Assembly (NCBI RefSeq): GCF_041537925.1
Contig: NZ_JBGOSH010000003.1
Location: 186,001 to 250,000, forward strand
From: Ruegeria_C sp041537925
GTDB lineage: Bacteria; Pseudomonadota; Alphaproteobacteria; Rhodobacterales; Rhodobacteraceae
DNA length: 64,000 nucleotides
Direction of reading: 5' to 3'
Numbering within the stretch: position 1 is the stretch's first letter; each line of letters opens with the position of its first letter. Made by a program: the position numbers and the translations under genes. Under the pieces are notes generated by a model, which was not told the DNA's origin, searched no databases, and saw only the letters and a program-made list of their open reading frames with translations. Shown here piece by piece: positions 16,044 to 25,142 of this stretch.

Positions 16044-16559
16044 ATGAAAAAGAAGCCTGCCACCTTGCCACGTGGCTATCGTACCTGCACTGCGTCACTT
16101 GCTGTCGCTGATGTTCCTGCGGCGTTGACTTTTTATAAGAGAGCTTTCGAAGCGAAGGTTCAGAACTGCGACGCTGATGAAGCGCCTGGTTTTGCTGTGA
16201 TCAAAATCGGCAACTCCGTGATGTTTCTCACAGCCGGCTGGGGTGCGCATACCGCCGCAGTCCAGGGTGCTGTCATGCCCGTTAGTCAGTACATGTATGT
16301 CGAAGATGTGGACGCGGTGCTGTCTACCGCTCTGGAAAGTGGCGCCAGTCTTATTGCAGTGGCTGCCGATACATTCTGGGGCGAGCGTTGCGCCTCGGTT
16401 GTCGACCCGTTTGGCCATATCTGGACGCTAGCAACACGTATGGAAAACCTCAAACCCGAGGACATCATCGAGCGCCGCAAAGAGTTGTTTCAGGCCGCGC
16501 AGTATGACGAAGCGCTGGCTGGCGTGGAAACCACTGAAGCGAAGACCGAGGCAGCGTGA
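16044..16559 (+). CDS. VOC-family (glyoxalase/PhnB-like) protein
   Basis: A 171-aa protein made of one VOC unit: TASLAVADVPAALTFYKRAF opens the first beta-alpha-beta motif, and WGERCASVVDPFGHIWTLAT is the PhnB-type closing motif. The metal ligands of true glyoxalase I are not all present, so no reaction is assigned. The start chosen has GGAG 9 nt upstream and matches the family start; an upstream ATG lies inside an inverted repeat. It may belong to the enzyme cluster that follows, but the gaps (76 and 129 nt) are wider than inside that cluster. Confidence 0.8.
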   Translation: MKKKPATLPRGYRTCTASLAVADVPAALTFYKRAFEAKVQNCDADEAPGFAVIKIGNSVMFLTAGWGAHTAAVQGAVMPVSQYMYVEDVDAVLSTALESGASLIAVAADTFWGERCASVVDPFGHIWTLATRMENLKPEDIIERRKELFQAAQYDEALAGVETTEAKTEAA

Positions 16560-16635
16560 TTGCCACCTTGACTAAAGAAGTGGTGGATCGCGGACGATCC
16601 GGACTGGCCGTTTCTGCGACAAGAGGCGCTCATCC

Positions 16636-16986
16636 ATGAGCGACGCACCCTTTCCAGCATTCACGATCCGGCAAAGCGATCTGGCATCTCTGGTCGCAGA
16701 AAGCCGCCTTGGCGACTATCCGGTGGCCGTCCGAACGACGCGCGAAGTGGTGAGCGGCGGGTTTGCCAATCACTCTGCTTATCCTAACACTTGGACAGTC
16801 TATTTCTTGGTCGATGGTCAATGGGCGTTGGTCGAATCCACCCGAGGGTTACGCCGCGAATGGTCCAGTCTTGACCGGCTGGAGAAATGGCTGCGTCGCT
16901 GCGGCTTCCGATTTTTCTGGGTTCGCAACGACATAGATTTCGCCGAGACACCGGGCGAGGATGCGGTCGAGGAAGAGGCCGGCTGA
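16636..16986 (+). CDS. Conserved-looking hypothetical protein, 116 aa
   Basis: I do not recognise a named family. The protein is soluble, starts MSDAPFPAFTIRQSDLASL, has a central beta-rich part (WTVYFLVDGQWALVESTRG), then a basic helix (LDRLEKWLRRCGFRFFWVRN) and an acidic tail. Trp and Arg content is high. It stands between the VOC gene and the nitrilase-family gene on the same strand. No catalytic motif is visible. Confidence 0.6.
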   Translation: MSDAPFPAFTIRQSDLASLVAESRLGDYPVAVRTTREVVSGGFANHSAYPNTWTVYFLVDGQWALVESTRGLRREWSSLDRLEKWLRRCGFRFFWVRNDIDFAETPGEDAVEEEAG

Positions 16987-17115
16987 GGGATGCGGTCACA
17001 TTGAGTCGTTGTCCGAAGACACCGGGCTTGCGCTGAGGCACATTGTTATGTTCCGATGAAGAACGCTGGATCACACGGCTTTCGCAATCGGCGCGAAATA
17101 GAGAAGAAGTAAGAA

Positions 17116-18084
17116 ATGACCCCTTTTGCGATCACCGGAATCCAGATGCATGTTGGCGCGGTGCATTCGAATGTCGAGGCTATGCTGCATCGGATCGATG
17201 TGATGATGGCACGGTTCCCCTGGACCCAGATGGCTTTGTTCAGCGAGTTGGCGCCGTTTGGCCCGCTGGATCGTTTTGCCCAACCCTTTCCAAACGAAGA
17301 TCTGGCCCGGTTTCAGGACGCCGCGCGCCGATATGGGATCTGGCTGATACCCGGTTCGATGTTTGAAAAGCGCGAGGACGGGCGGGTTTTCAATACATCT
17401 GTTGTCATCAACCCTGATGGCGAGATTATCTCAAGATATTCCAAGATGTTCCCGTTCAAGCCCTACGAGCAGAATATCGCCTCGGGCACCGAGTTCTGTA
17501 TTTTCGACGTACCGAATGTGGGACGTTTCGGTCTGTCGATCTGCTATGATATCTGGTTCCCGGAAACCACGCGCCACCTGACCAGTCAGGGGGTCGAAGT
17601 GTTGCTGCACCCGGTGCTGACCGGCACCACCGACCGAGAAGCCGAGTTATCGATCGCCAAGGCCACCGCCGCGCAGTTTCAGTGCTATGTGTTTGATGTG
17701 AACGGGTTAGCTGCTGGTGGCGTTGGGCGTTCGATTGTGGTCGATCCATCGGCCACCGTTCTGCACCAATCCGCTGGGCAAGAGGACATCTTTCCGATTG
17801 AGATCGATCTTGATCAGGTGCGCCGCCAGCGCGAGGTTGGACTAAAGGGGCTTGGTCAGGTTCTCAAAAGCTTCCGCGACCGTGAGGCGGATTTTCCAGT
17901 TTATGACCGCAGCAGCGGGGCGGATGCTTATCTGCACACATTGGGTCCGCTGAGCATTCCGCAAAAAGGCGATGCAGCCGGACTAGCTGCATCTGATCCG
18001 AGGACAGCGCTGGGATACAGCGACGACGCTACGACAAAGCCCGACAATCTTTATCTCTACAAGGGGCGTTCAGGCACAGACTGA
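17116..18084 (+). CDS. Nitrilase-superfamily carbon-nitrogen hydrolase
   Basis: A 322-aa protein with the catalytic triad of the superfamily: E44 (LFSELAPFGP), K110 (RYSKMFPF) and C143 (LSICYDIWFPE). Members hydrolyse amides, nitriles or N-carbamoyl groups in the cytoplasm. The core ends near residue 265 and a C-terminal extension (about 55 residues, ending NLYLYKGRSGTD) follows. It heads a run with the PLP decarboxylase, ATP-grasp and Ntn-hydrolase genes (gaps 42, 18 and 8 nt), which suggests a common pathway in which an amide bond is made and later cut. The substrate is unknown. Confidence 0.88.
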   Translation: MTPFAITGIQMHVGAVHSNVEAMLHRIDVMMARFPWTQMALFSELAPFGPLDRFAQPFPNEDLARFQDAARRYGIWLIPGSMFEKREDGRVFNTSVVINPDGEIISRYSKMFPFKPYEQNIASGTEFCIFDVPNVGRFGLSICYDIWFPETTRHLTSQGVEVLLHPVLTGTTDREAELSIAKATAAQFQCYVFDVNGLAAGGVGRSIVVDPSATVLHQSAGQEDIFPIEIDLDQVRRQREVGLKGLGQVLKSFRDREADFPVYDRSSGADAYLHTLGPLSIPQKGDAAGLAASDPRTALGYSDDATTKPDNLYLYKGRSGTD

Positions 18085-18126
18085 TGCTGGGCAGCTTTTC
18101 GGTATCGGCAGAAAGGATAGAATTTC

Positions 18127-20859
18127 ATGCACGGCATTTCCGATAGCGAAAAGCTCCACACCATCTCGGATTACTACAGCGCCTCACAACTTAGAGCCGA
18201 CAGATGGAGCGCGCTGCGGGAAACGGCGGAAGCTTTGCGCCACACCGGAGGTGAGAAAGATCGTGATCGGGCCCTACATTTACTACAGGCATTGGCGCCG
18301 ATCGAAGTGTATTTTGCCTTTCCGGGAGCATCGGCTTTCGACTATCTGCGCCGACTTCTGGAGCACGGCAATTTTACTGATTTCTCTACAGCTGTTCGTA
18401 GGGTTTCGAGGGCGCTTACATCGGGCGCCTATCGCCGCCGCTCAATACCTCTTATTGCAGACGAGACAGAGGGCGACGAATTCGAAGACGAATCAACCCA
18501 GACCCATGAGGCGCGTGCACTGGGCCGCCCCTATTTCGAGGTCATGATCGTCGACAACGTCAACGAGCAGCAGGAACGGTTTTTGCAATCAAGCTTGCAA
18601 CGCATGCGCCGCAGCGAAGATCCGTTCATTTATGAGATTGTGGTTGTCCCTAGTGTCGAAGACGCGCTGATAGGGGTGCTGTTCAATCAGAATGTACAAG
18701 CCGTCATCGTGCGTCCCGGCTTAAGTTTGAAATCCAAAAACGAAACTAATGTGTTAGGCCGTTATATCAGTCTATATGGGGAGGGTGCCGATCTTGAAGC
18801 GCTGGCGCCATCGGAATATGGGCCCGAAACGTGCCGCCGTATCGGAAAACTGCGCCCGGAATTGGATGCGTATCTTATCACCGATCGCTCGGCTGAGGAT
18901 ATTGCCGGGCTTGATCTGGGGCTGTGTCGTCGAGTGTTTTATAATCAGGAAGATTTCCTGGAACTGCATCTCAACATCCTACGAGGAGTGCAGCGCCGGT
19001 ATAAGACGCCGTTCTTTACCGCACTCAAGGAGTATTCCAAACAGCCCACGGGTGTGTTTCACGCGATGCCGATCAGCCGCGGAAAATCCATCAGCCGCAG
19101 TCACTGGATTCAGGACATGGGGGCGTTTTATGGTTCGAATATCTTCATGGCCGAAACTTCGGCTACGTCTGGCGGCTTGGACTCGCTGCTTGAACCCAAA
19201 GGCCCGATCAAAGAGGCACAAGAGGCCGCGGCCCGAGCATTCGGTTCAAAACAGACGTTCTTTGCGACCAACGGCACTTCGACCTGCAACAAGATCGTGG
19301 TTCAAGCCTTGGTACGACCCGGCGATATCGTGTTGGTCGACCGCGACTGCCACAAATCACACCACTACGGAATGGTTTTGGCTGGAGCCAGCGTGGTCTA
19401 CATGGACAGTTATCCATTGCACGAATACTCAATGTACGGCGCGGTACCAATTCGTGAAATCAAGCACAAACTGCTGACGCTGAGGGCCGAAGGCAAGTTG
19501 GATCGTGTGCGCATGGTACTGCTGACCAACTGCACGTTTGATGGCATCGTCTACAATGTTCAGCGGGTGATGCAGGAATGTCTGGCGATCAAAAAGGACC
19601 TGGTATTCCTATGGGATGAGGCTTGGTTCGCCTATGCAAGATTCGCGCCCAATTCGCGGATTCGTACAGCGATGCGATCTGCCAATCTGCTGCGTGAACA
19701 ATTCCGGACAACTGAGCATTCCGACGCTTATGCCGAACAGAAAGCCGCTCTAGAGGGCGCGGATGACGAGGTGTTGTTGAACACACGTCTGGTAGCACCG
19801 CCGGATGCGCGGGTACGCGTCTATGCCACGCAATCGACCCACAAGACGCTGACATCCTTGCGGCAGGGCTCAATGATCCATGTCTACGATCAGCAGTTCA
19901 AAGGAGCGGTGGAAGAGGCTTTTCACGAAGCCTACATGACGCATACGTCAACCTCACCGAACTATCAGATCATTGCTTCGTTGGATGTGGGGCGACGGCA
20001 GGTCGAGATCGAAGGATACGAGTTCGTTCAACGTCAGGTGGAAAGTGCGATGGCCATTCGGCGGGCGGTATCGACGCACCCGCTGCTGAAGAAATACTTC
20101 AGGTTGGTCACCGCCGGCGACATGATTCCTGAGGAATATCGCGAAAGCGGGATGACAAGCTACTTCGATCCCGATCAGGGGTGGGCCGATGTCTGGGATT
20201 GCTGGGCCAAAGATGAGTTCGTTTTGGATGCCACTCGCATAACCCTGCACGTGGGCGCGACGGGCTGGGATGGCGACACGTTCAAAACCAAGATACTGAT
20301 GGACAAGTACGGAATCCAGATCAACAAGACTTCGCGCAATACCGTGCTTTTCATGACCAATATCGGCACTACCCGCAGTTCCGTCGCCTATTTGATTGAA
20401 GTGCTGGTCGAGATCGCCAAAGAGCTCGACGAGTTGATGGACGACGCATCAAAGATGGAAAAGCTCGCCTTCGACAGGAGGGTTAAGAACTTAGTTGAAA
20501 ATGTCCCTCCGTTGCCCGATTTCAGTCGGTTCCACGATGCATTCCGATGCGAAAAAGGCACCGAGGCGGGGGATATCCGGACCGCTTTTTTCTTGTCCTA
20601 CGACGAGGACAATTGTGACTATGTTGAACCCAACAAGGAGATGCTTGAACGGCTGGAAGCTGGCGAAGAGCTGGTTTCTGCCACCTTCGTCATCCCTTAT
20701 CCTCCAGGCTTTCCAATTCTGGTTCCGGGGCAGGTCATCAGTCCCGAGATACTCAGGTTCATGCAGGAACTGGACGTGTCGGAAATCCACGGATTCCGTG
20801 CCGATCTGGGCCTGCGCATTTTTACAGAAGACGCATTGAAATCAGTCAAGAACCCATAA
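18127..20859 (+). CDS. Large PLP-dependent Orn/Lys/Arg-type decarboxylase
   Basis: A 910-aa fold-type I protein. The N-terminal 310 residues include a receiver-like wing domain (about 135-310). The PLP core (about 320-690) has ATNGTSTCNKIVVQALVRPG, the RDCHKSHHYG segment, D497 (WDEAWFAYARF) for the pyridine nitrogen, and K573 in STHKTLTSLRQGS as the Schiff-base lysine. The C-terminal domain closes with the substrate entrance region. Biodegradative lysine/arginine decarboxylases are about 710-760 aa, so this one is longer. It should decarboxylate a basic amino acid, or a related compound, to an amine in the cytoplasm. The downstream ATP-grasp gene suggests the amine or acid is then ligated. 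Substrate not decidable from sequence. Confidence 0.9.
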   Translation: MHGISDSEKLHTISDYYSASQLRADRWSALRETAEALRHTGGEKDRDRALHLLQALAPIEVYFAFPGASAFDYLRRLLEHGNFTDFSTAVRRVSRALTSGAYRRRSIPLIADETEGDEFEDESTQTHEARALGRPYFEVMIVDNVNEQQERFLQSSLQRMRRSEDPFIYEIVVVPSVEDALIGVLFNQNVQAVIVRPGLSLKSKNETNVLGRYISLYGEGADLEALAPSEYGPETCRRIGKLRPELDAYLITDRSAEDIAGLDLGLCRRVFYNQEDFLELHLNILRGVQRRYKTPFFTALKEYSKQPTGVFHAMPISRGKSISRSHWIQDMGAFYGSNIFMAETSATSGGLDSLLEPKGPIKEAQEAAARAFGSKQTFFATNGTSTCNKIVVQALVRPGDIVLVDRDCHKSHHYGMVLAGASVVYMDSYPLHEYSMYGAVPIREIKHKLLTLRAEGKLDRVRMVLLTNCTFDGIVYNVQRVMQECLAIKKDLVFLWDEAWFAYARFAPNSRIRTAMRSANLLREQFRTTEHSDAYAEQKAALEGADDEVLLNTRLVAPPDARVRVYATQSTHKTLTSLRQGSMIHVYDQQFKGAVEEAFHEAYMTHTSTSPNYQIIASLDVGRRQVEIEGYEFVQRQVESAMAIRRAVSTHPLLKKYFRLVTAGDMIPEEYRESGMTSYFDPDQGWADVWDCWAKDEFVLDATRITLHVGATGWDGDTFKTKILMDKYGIQINKTSRNTVLFMTNIGTTRSSVAYLIEVLVEIAKELDELMDDASKMEKLAFDRRVKNLVENVPPLPDFSRFHDAFRCEKGTEAGDIRTAFFLSYDEDNCDYVEPNKEMLERLEAGEELVSATFVIPYPPGFPILVPGQVISPEILRFMQELDVSEIHGFRADLGLRIFTEDALKSVKNP

Positions 20860-20877
20860 CGGGTCAGGGAGGAATAC

Positions 20878-22326
20878 ATGCCAAAGAAGGTGCTTAAGAA
20901 CATCTCGGAGATCCGCCGCTACTTCCATACCAACAAGGACCCGATCTATTTCGTATCAGCGACCAATTTCAACCTTTTGGGGCTGGATGAATGGGTGATG
21001 AATTTCACTTATATCTGCTACATGGATTGTTTTGACGGGCGACATCCGAACGTATTCGTACCCTCGGAAATACCGCATGACGAATTCCAGTCCATCGAGG
21101 ATATCAACAACTATCTGTTGCAACACAAAGAGGTCATCGACCTGGTTAAGCGGCGCGGTGGCAAACCGAAATTTGTCTTCCTGATGTTTGACGAGACAAC
21201 TGAAAAGCTAGTCAAAGAACTGGGTGGCCAGCTTTGGTTCCCGAAGGCCAAACTTCGCACAAAATGCGACAACAAGATCGAGACGGTGCGCATCGGCAAC
21301 AAAGCAGGCGTGCCGTCGGTGCCCAATACGCTGAGTGTGGTCAAGAGCTACGATCATCTTAGAAAGATCTGCGACAAGGCCAAGCTTGGCCACGACCTGG
21401 TGCTGCAATCGGCGTTTGGCGACAGCGGTCACACGACGTTCTTCATCAAGTCCGAGGCTGACTTCAAGAAGCATGAACACGAGATCGTCGGCGAGGGCGA
21501 GATCAAGATCATGAAACGTATCGACTGCCGGGGCGCCGCAATCGAGGCGTGCGCAACCTCGGAAGGAACGATCGTTGGCCCGTTGATGACCGAGCTTGTG
21601 GGCTTCAAGGAACTGACGCCCTATCGCGGCGGCTGGTGTGGCAACGAGATCTTTGCGACCGCTTTTCCACCCAAAGCCCGCGAACAGGCGCGGCAACTGA
21701 CATTTCAATTCGGTGAGGAATTACGAAAGTCCGGTTATCGAGGGTATTTCGAGTTGGATTTCCTGATCGACAAGAAGTCAGGCGACCTCTGGCTGGGTGA
21801 ATTGAACCCCCGGATCACCGGAGCCAGCTCAATGACCAACCACGCGGCCTTTGCCCATGCGGACGCGCCGCTGTTCTTGTTCCATCTGCTGGAGTTCTCG
21901 AAGAAACCGTTCGATCTGGGCGTCGAAGAACTGAACGCCCGCTGGGCCGACCCGGACATGATAGACAGTTGGTCTCAGATGGTGATCAAACACACTGATG
22001 ACAATGTCGACATCATCACTCAGGCGCCGCAATCTGGAATCTACAAAATGCTCGAGGATGGTCGCGTGGTTTTTGACCGGTTCGATTACCACCGCCGTGC
22101 GGTTGGCGAGAACGAAGCGTTTTTCCTGCGAATTTCCAATGCTGGCGACTATCGCTATGAAGGAGCGGATCTGGGTATCCTTGTGACCCGCGGTCGCTCT
22201 ATGACCAAGGGTTTCAAGCTGACTGACCAATCCAAACGCTGGATCCATGGCCTAAAGTCAGCATATTCCGCCCGTCCACTTCCGGCGGCCAACGTGTTGG
22301 ACGAACCCGCCTTTAAGATAATGTAG
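20878..22326 (+). CDS. ATP-grasp ligase-like protein
   Basis: A 482-aa protein with an N-terminal Rossmann-like domain (about 1-130), an ATP-grasp domain (about 135-330) and a C-terminal domain. The metal-binding strand is GELNPRITGASSM with E308 and N310; LVLQSAFGDSGHTTFFIKS contains the flexible loop that closes on ATP. It is sometimes labelled biotin carboxylase, but there is no carboxylase layout and no biotin carrier nearby; an acid-to-amine ligase acting through an acyl phosphate is more likely. It lies 18 nt after the decarboxylase, with GGAGG before the ATG, and 8 nt before the Ntn-hydrolase. Confidence 0.86.
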   Translation: MPKKVLKNISEIRRYFHTNKDPIYFVSATNFNLLGLDEWVMNFTYICYMDCFDGRHPNVFVPSEIPHDEFQSIEDINNYLLQHKEVIDLVKRRGGKPKFVFLMFDETTEKLVKELGGQLWFPKAKLRTKCDNKIETVRIGNKAGVPSVPNTLSVVKSYDHLRKICDKAKLGHDLVLQSAFGDSGHTTFFIKSEADFKKHEHEIVGEGEIKIMKRIDCRGAAIEACATSEGTIVGPLMTELVGFKELTPYRGGWCGNEIFATAFPPKAREQARQLTFQFGEELRKSGYRGYFELDFLIDKKSGDLWLGELNPRITGASSMTNHAAFAHADAPLFLFHLLEFSKKPFDLGVEELNARWADPDMIDSWSQMVIKHTDDNVDIITQAPQSGIYKMLEDGRVVFDRFDYHRRAVGENEAFFLRISNAGDYRYEGADLGILVTRGRSMTKGFKLTDQSKRWIHGLKSAYSARPLPAANVLDEPAFKIM

Positions 22327-22334
22327 AAAGCCTA

Positions 22335-23315
22335 ATGGCGCTTGTTTTCCGATCAATCGAAGAATCACAGCCCGGCCCTAAACTGGCCGGGCTGTTTAGC
22401 GAGTATTGGCCTGCATACCGTAAATGGTGGGCGCGTGAAGGCTATTCCGCGCGCCCGACTTATCGCGAATGCTTTCGCGCGCTAAAGCAGCACATGCCTG
22501 AAATCTTTCCGCTATACGAAGAGGTGGTCGAGCTTGTAGGCGGCAGTGACAGTCAAGCACGCTTTCTCAGCTTCTATTGCCCGCCAAAGTACTTATCAGG
22601 CTGCAGCCAGGCGATTTGGCGCGGCGATACACCGTTTCTGGTCCGTAACTATGATTATCACCCACGAACGTTCGATGCTGCGATCCTGAAAACCGAGTGG
22701 GCCGGACGTCGTGTGGTGGGGATGAGCGACGGTGTTTTGGGATTGCTGGACGGGATCAACGATGCCGGTCTGGTGGTATCATTGACTTTTGGCGGCCGGA
22801 CGCAGGTCGGACTCGGCTTCGGCGTGCCTCTTATATTACGCTATGTGCTGCAATTCTGCGAAACGCGTGATGAGGCAGTGGCAGCGCTGGCCCGTATTCC
22901 CTGCCATATGAGCTACAACGTAACGGTGCTTGATTCGAAAGGGCGCTACGCCACCGTCTATATGGCGCCAGACCGCGAAGCGGTGATCACCGATCAACCG
23001 GTTGCGACCAATCACCAAGCTGCGGTGGAATGGTCGTCGCATGCCCGCTTTACTGCGACTGTCGAACGCGAACGGTTTTTGTTGCAAAGACTGACTCTGC
23101 ATTCTGAATCTGAAAGCCGCTTCCTAGACACTTTCCTGCGACCGCCGTTGTATTCGACCGCGTTTAACGCGGGATTTGGCACGCTTTATACAGCGGTCTA
23201 CAGAATTTCAGACATCAAGCTATCACTACTCTGGCCGGGTGCTTCTTGGGAGTTGCCAATAAACGGCTTCACCGAGAGTACGCGAAGTATTCAGCTACCC
23301 GTAAGCGATAAGTAG
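22335..23315 (+). CDS. C45-family cysteine Ntn-hydrolase (acyl-CoA:6-APA acyltransferase-like)
   Basis: A 326-aa protein with a likely autoproteolytic Gly-Cys site (LSGCSQAIWRGDTPFLVRNY, C90). The residues after C90 match the C45 peptidase family (isopenicillin-N acyltransferase and relatives): RNYDYHP, then GLLDGINDAGLVVSLTFGGR, and AVATNH-like VATNHQAAVEW. Maturation would cut before C90 to free the nucleophile. Family enzymes cleave or transfer acyl groups at amide bonds. It ends the four-enzyme run and could release or trans-acylate the product of the ATP-grasp enzyme. A strong GC hairpin lies inside its first 20 codons. Confidence 0.85.
   Translation: MALVFRSIEESQPGPKLAGLFSEYWPAYRKWWAREGYSARPTYRECFRALKQHMPEIFPLYEEVVELVGGSDSQARFLSFYCPPKYLSGCSQAIWRGDTPFLVRNYDYHPRTFDAAILKTEWAGRRVVGMSDGVLGLLDGINDAGLVVSLTFGGRTQVGLGFGVPLILRYVLQFCETRDEAVAALARIPCHMSYNVTVLDSKGRYATVYMAPDREAVITDQPVATNHQAAVEWSSHARFTATVERERFLLQRLTLHSESESRFLDTFLRPPLYSTAFNAGFGTLYTAVYRISDIKLSLLWPGASWELPINGFTESTRSIQLPVSDK
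22368..22394. promoter_or_regulatory. 10-bp perfect GC-rich hairpin inside the start of the Ntn-hydrolase gene
   Basis: CAGCCCGGCC and GGCCGGGCTG form a perfect stem with a 7-nt loop, followed by GTTTAG. It resembles a rho-independent terminator with a short U-tract but lies at codons 12-20, in a stretch (PGPKLAGLF) that looks conserved. It may lower expression of the last gene or be chance. Confidence 0.45.
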
Positions 23316-23546
23316 TGGAGTGCCTACGCCCTTTTGATAGAAGGAAATATACCGGGCTTCGTACGTGATTTAAGCTGGTATCAGGTTCAATTCGTGCTCG
23401 CTCACTATTTCCCGCCCCTTGCCAGCGACTAGGGCACGTCGACGGTCTGTGCAATACGGTCGCCGCAAACCTTAAATCTACCAGATTGCCAATGAACAGG
23501 ATGCCGAGTTCTTCAAAGATGCGAGGGAGCGGCATAGCAACAACTT

Positions 23547-24527
23547 TCATCTACAGATCGGCAATTCCAATGGCGGCTGCTTAGGCAAGGAGTCCCTCCA
23601 TTGATTGATGATCGGCTGGAGACTCTTCTTGGGCCAGAATCTAGGTGAGCCGATTGCCTGTAGACATGAAGCGTTCCAGTAGAGTCCGGCACGTGAAAGG
23701 GATTTCCCTTTTTTCAGCGCTTTTGCGACTGCGTTGATATCTTTGGACTCTGGGTAGATGTAGAGCGTCGTCGGGTTATCCTCTACAAGCGCGAGTATTT
23801 CTTTGGAAGCAGATTGTGACCAAGTCGTGCAGCCGTTGCTGCGACCGCCGGTATAATTCACCAGTTTCCCGTAGGGTACATACCCTTCGTTGTCGGCATG
23901 GGGGCTTTTAGTGTTTTTGAAGCGACATTGCCACTTTAGAAAAACAGCGGGGTGGCCACCGATGGCACGCTCTCGGGCATTACTGGTTTCACCTTGCCCA
24001 TCAAACAGCAGAAATGTGCGATAGAATGGCGTCGTCTTGCCTGATTGGTTGAAATAGCCTTTGAAAGACGTCCTAGATTCAGCGGTCAGATAAGATCCAC
24101 CCGCAGTCAGTTTCGAACCTTCTGCATTGCTGAAGTTCTTCGCGCATTGTCGACCATTCGAAAAATTTGCGCGCTGTAATTTTCGACCATTGCCATAGCC
24201 GGAGGAGACGGCACGGAACGATTTCGATGACTCACATATGACGTAAAAACGACGCCCTGGGTTTCCGCTGGAAGCGGTGCTTGGACGCGTTGCGTCTTTG
24301 GCAAGGTAGCAGGGGTTTCTGACGGCCCCCTGACGTTTCTTTTTTTGGTAGAGTGCACGCGCCCTCTCCAGAACGACCGGTGCGATTTGACCATCACCTG
24401 TGCCCACGTGCTTTTGCAGCCAAGCGGGGATATCTGCGGATAGCGCATCCGCCCGGGTCACAAGTGACCCCGACGAGGAGACAGTGATCATGAGAGCAAT
24501 TGCGAGACGGAGTGAACTCGGTTGCAA
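23547..24527 (-). CDS. Secreted YkuD_2-type L,D-transpeptidase-domain protein
   Basis: About 326 aa with an N-terminal signal peptide (LRLAIALMITVSSSGSLVTRADA) and a C-terminal YkuD_2 (murein L,D-transpeptidase catalytic) domain. GGRSNGCTTWS holds the catalytic cysteine; the preceding GGHPAVFLKWQCRF and LFDGQGETSNARERAIGGH belong to the same fold. It would act on peptidoglycan in the periplasm, but the family has few characterised members. No ATG opens the frame: AGGAG lies 8 nt before a TTG, taken here as start; another TTG two codons upstream is only 2 nt from the SD. The gene converges with the preceding cluster; the 230 bp between them hold nothing I recognise. Confidence 0.82.
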   Translation of the reverse strand: MQPSSLRLAIALMITVSSSGSLVTRADALSADIPAWLQKHVGTGDGQIAPVVLERARALYQKKKRQGAVRNPCYLAKDATRPSTASSGNPGRRFYVICESSKSFRAVSSGYGNGRKLQRANFSNGRQCAKNFSNAEGSKLTAGGSYLTAESRTSFKGYFNQSGKTTPFYRTFLLFDGQGETSNARERAIGGHPAVFLKWQCRFKNTKSPHADNEGYVPYGKLVNYTGGRSNGCTTWSQSASKEILALVEDNPTTLYIYPESKDINAVAKALKKGKSLSRAGLYWNASCLQAIGSPRFWPKKSLQPIINQWRDSLPKQPPLELPICR

Positions 24528-24643
24528 CGGCAAAACTCCTGCTTGAATATCCTCACTTCTAGTCTACCACAGATCGGGCTGGCGATAGCCGCTTCACCAT
24601 CCAAGAAGGGCTCGACTGTGGCCAGAAATCCCTCACCATTCGT

Positions 24644-25131
24644 TTGCAAGGAAGTTTTTCGCAACTGGTGGATCGAAAAAACAGAACACGATTTAGTGAG
24701 TTTCCGGGCGTCGCATTGGGGGCGACGCGTGTCTCGCTACCCGGTGCAACTGGGTTTCAACTGAACCGGGATGTCGAATTGGCGCGACCCAAAGCAATTT
24801 TCGGCGGTCGCAATTTTCACATGTGCATCCAGATGCCAGTTCGCACGCATCATTGGATCCGAAAATCACCCGAGCGGTCATTCAGGCCGGCTGGGCCATC
24901 GCACATCCCTGGGCTGATCAGCGCGTCGGATGGAAAGGATTTGTCATTATCTATACGCCGCAAACCAAGGAAGAGCTCGATGTCGTGTTTGAACTGGTTC
25001 GTAGCTCTTGTGCCTATGTGACCGGATCAACGCCGCCCTTAGCCGTACTGCGAGCAGCACAAATATTTTTGCAATCAATCCGACGGAAAATCGGATCCGC
25101 TGCGTTTGTTGTTCAAACGCACCGTTTCTAA
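24644..25131 (+). pseudogene. Frameshifted luciferase-domain (DUF5519) gene
   Basis: One frame encodes FSEFPGVALGATRVSLPGATG and ELARPKAIFGGRNFHM, then loses sense; the next frame takes over with HPDASSHASLDPKITRAVIQ, WAIAHPWADQRVGWKGFVII and YTPQTKEELDVVFELVRSS. Joined, they give the order of DUF5519 luciferase-domain proteins (SVPGA, then HPDGSxHxxLP, then GWxxPHPWA, then GFVMLYxPR). The shift falls near 24820. The 5' end has no convincing start, so it may also be truncated. The stretch from 24534 to 24643 holds no gene I can support. Confidence 0.65.
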
Positions 25132-25142
25132 GGGACGTCCAA

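Noticed and set aside
20878..22326. Biotin carboxylase as name for the ATP-grasp protein
   Set aside because: No biotin carrier or carboxyltransferase is encoded nearby, and the domain order is that of a general ATP-grasp ligase.
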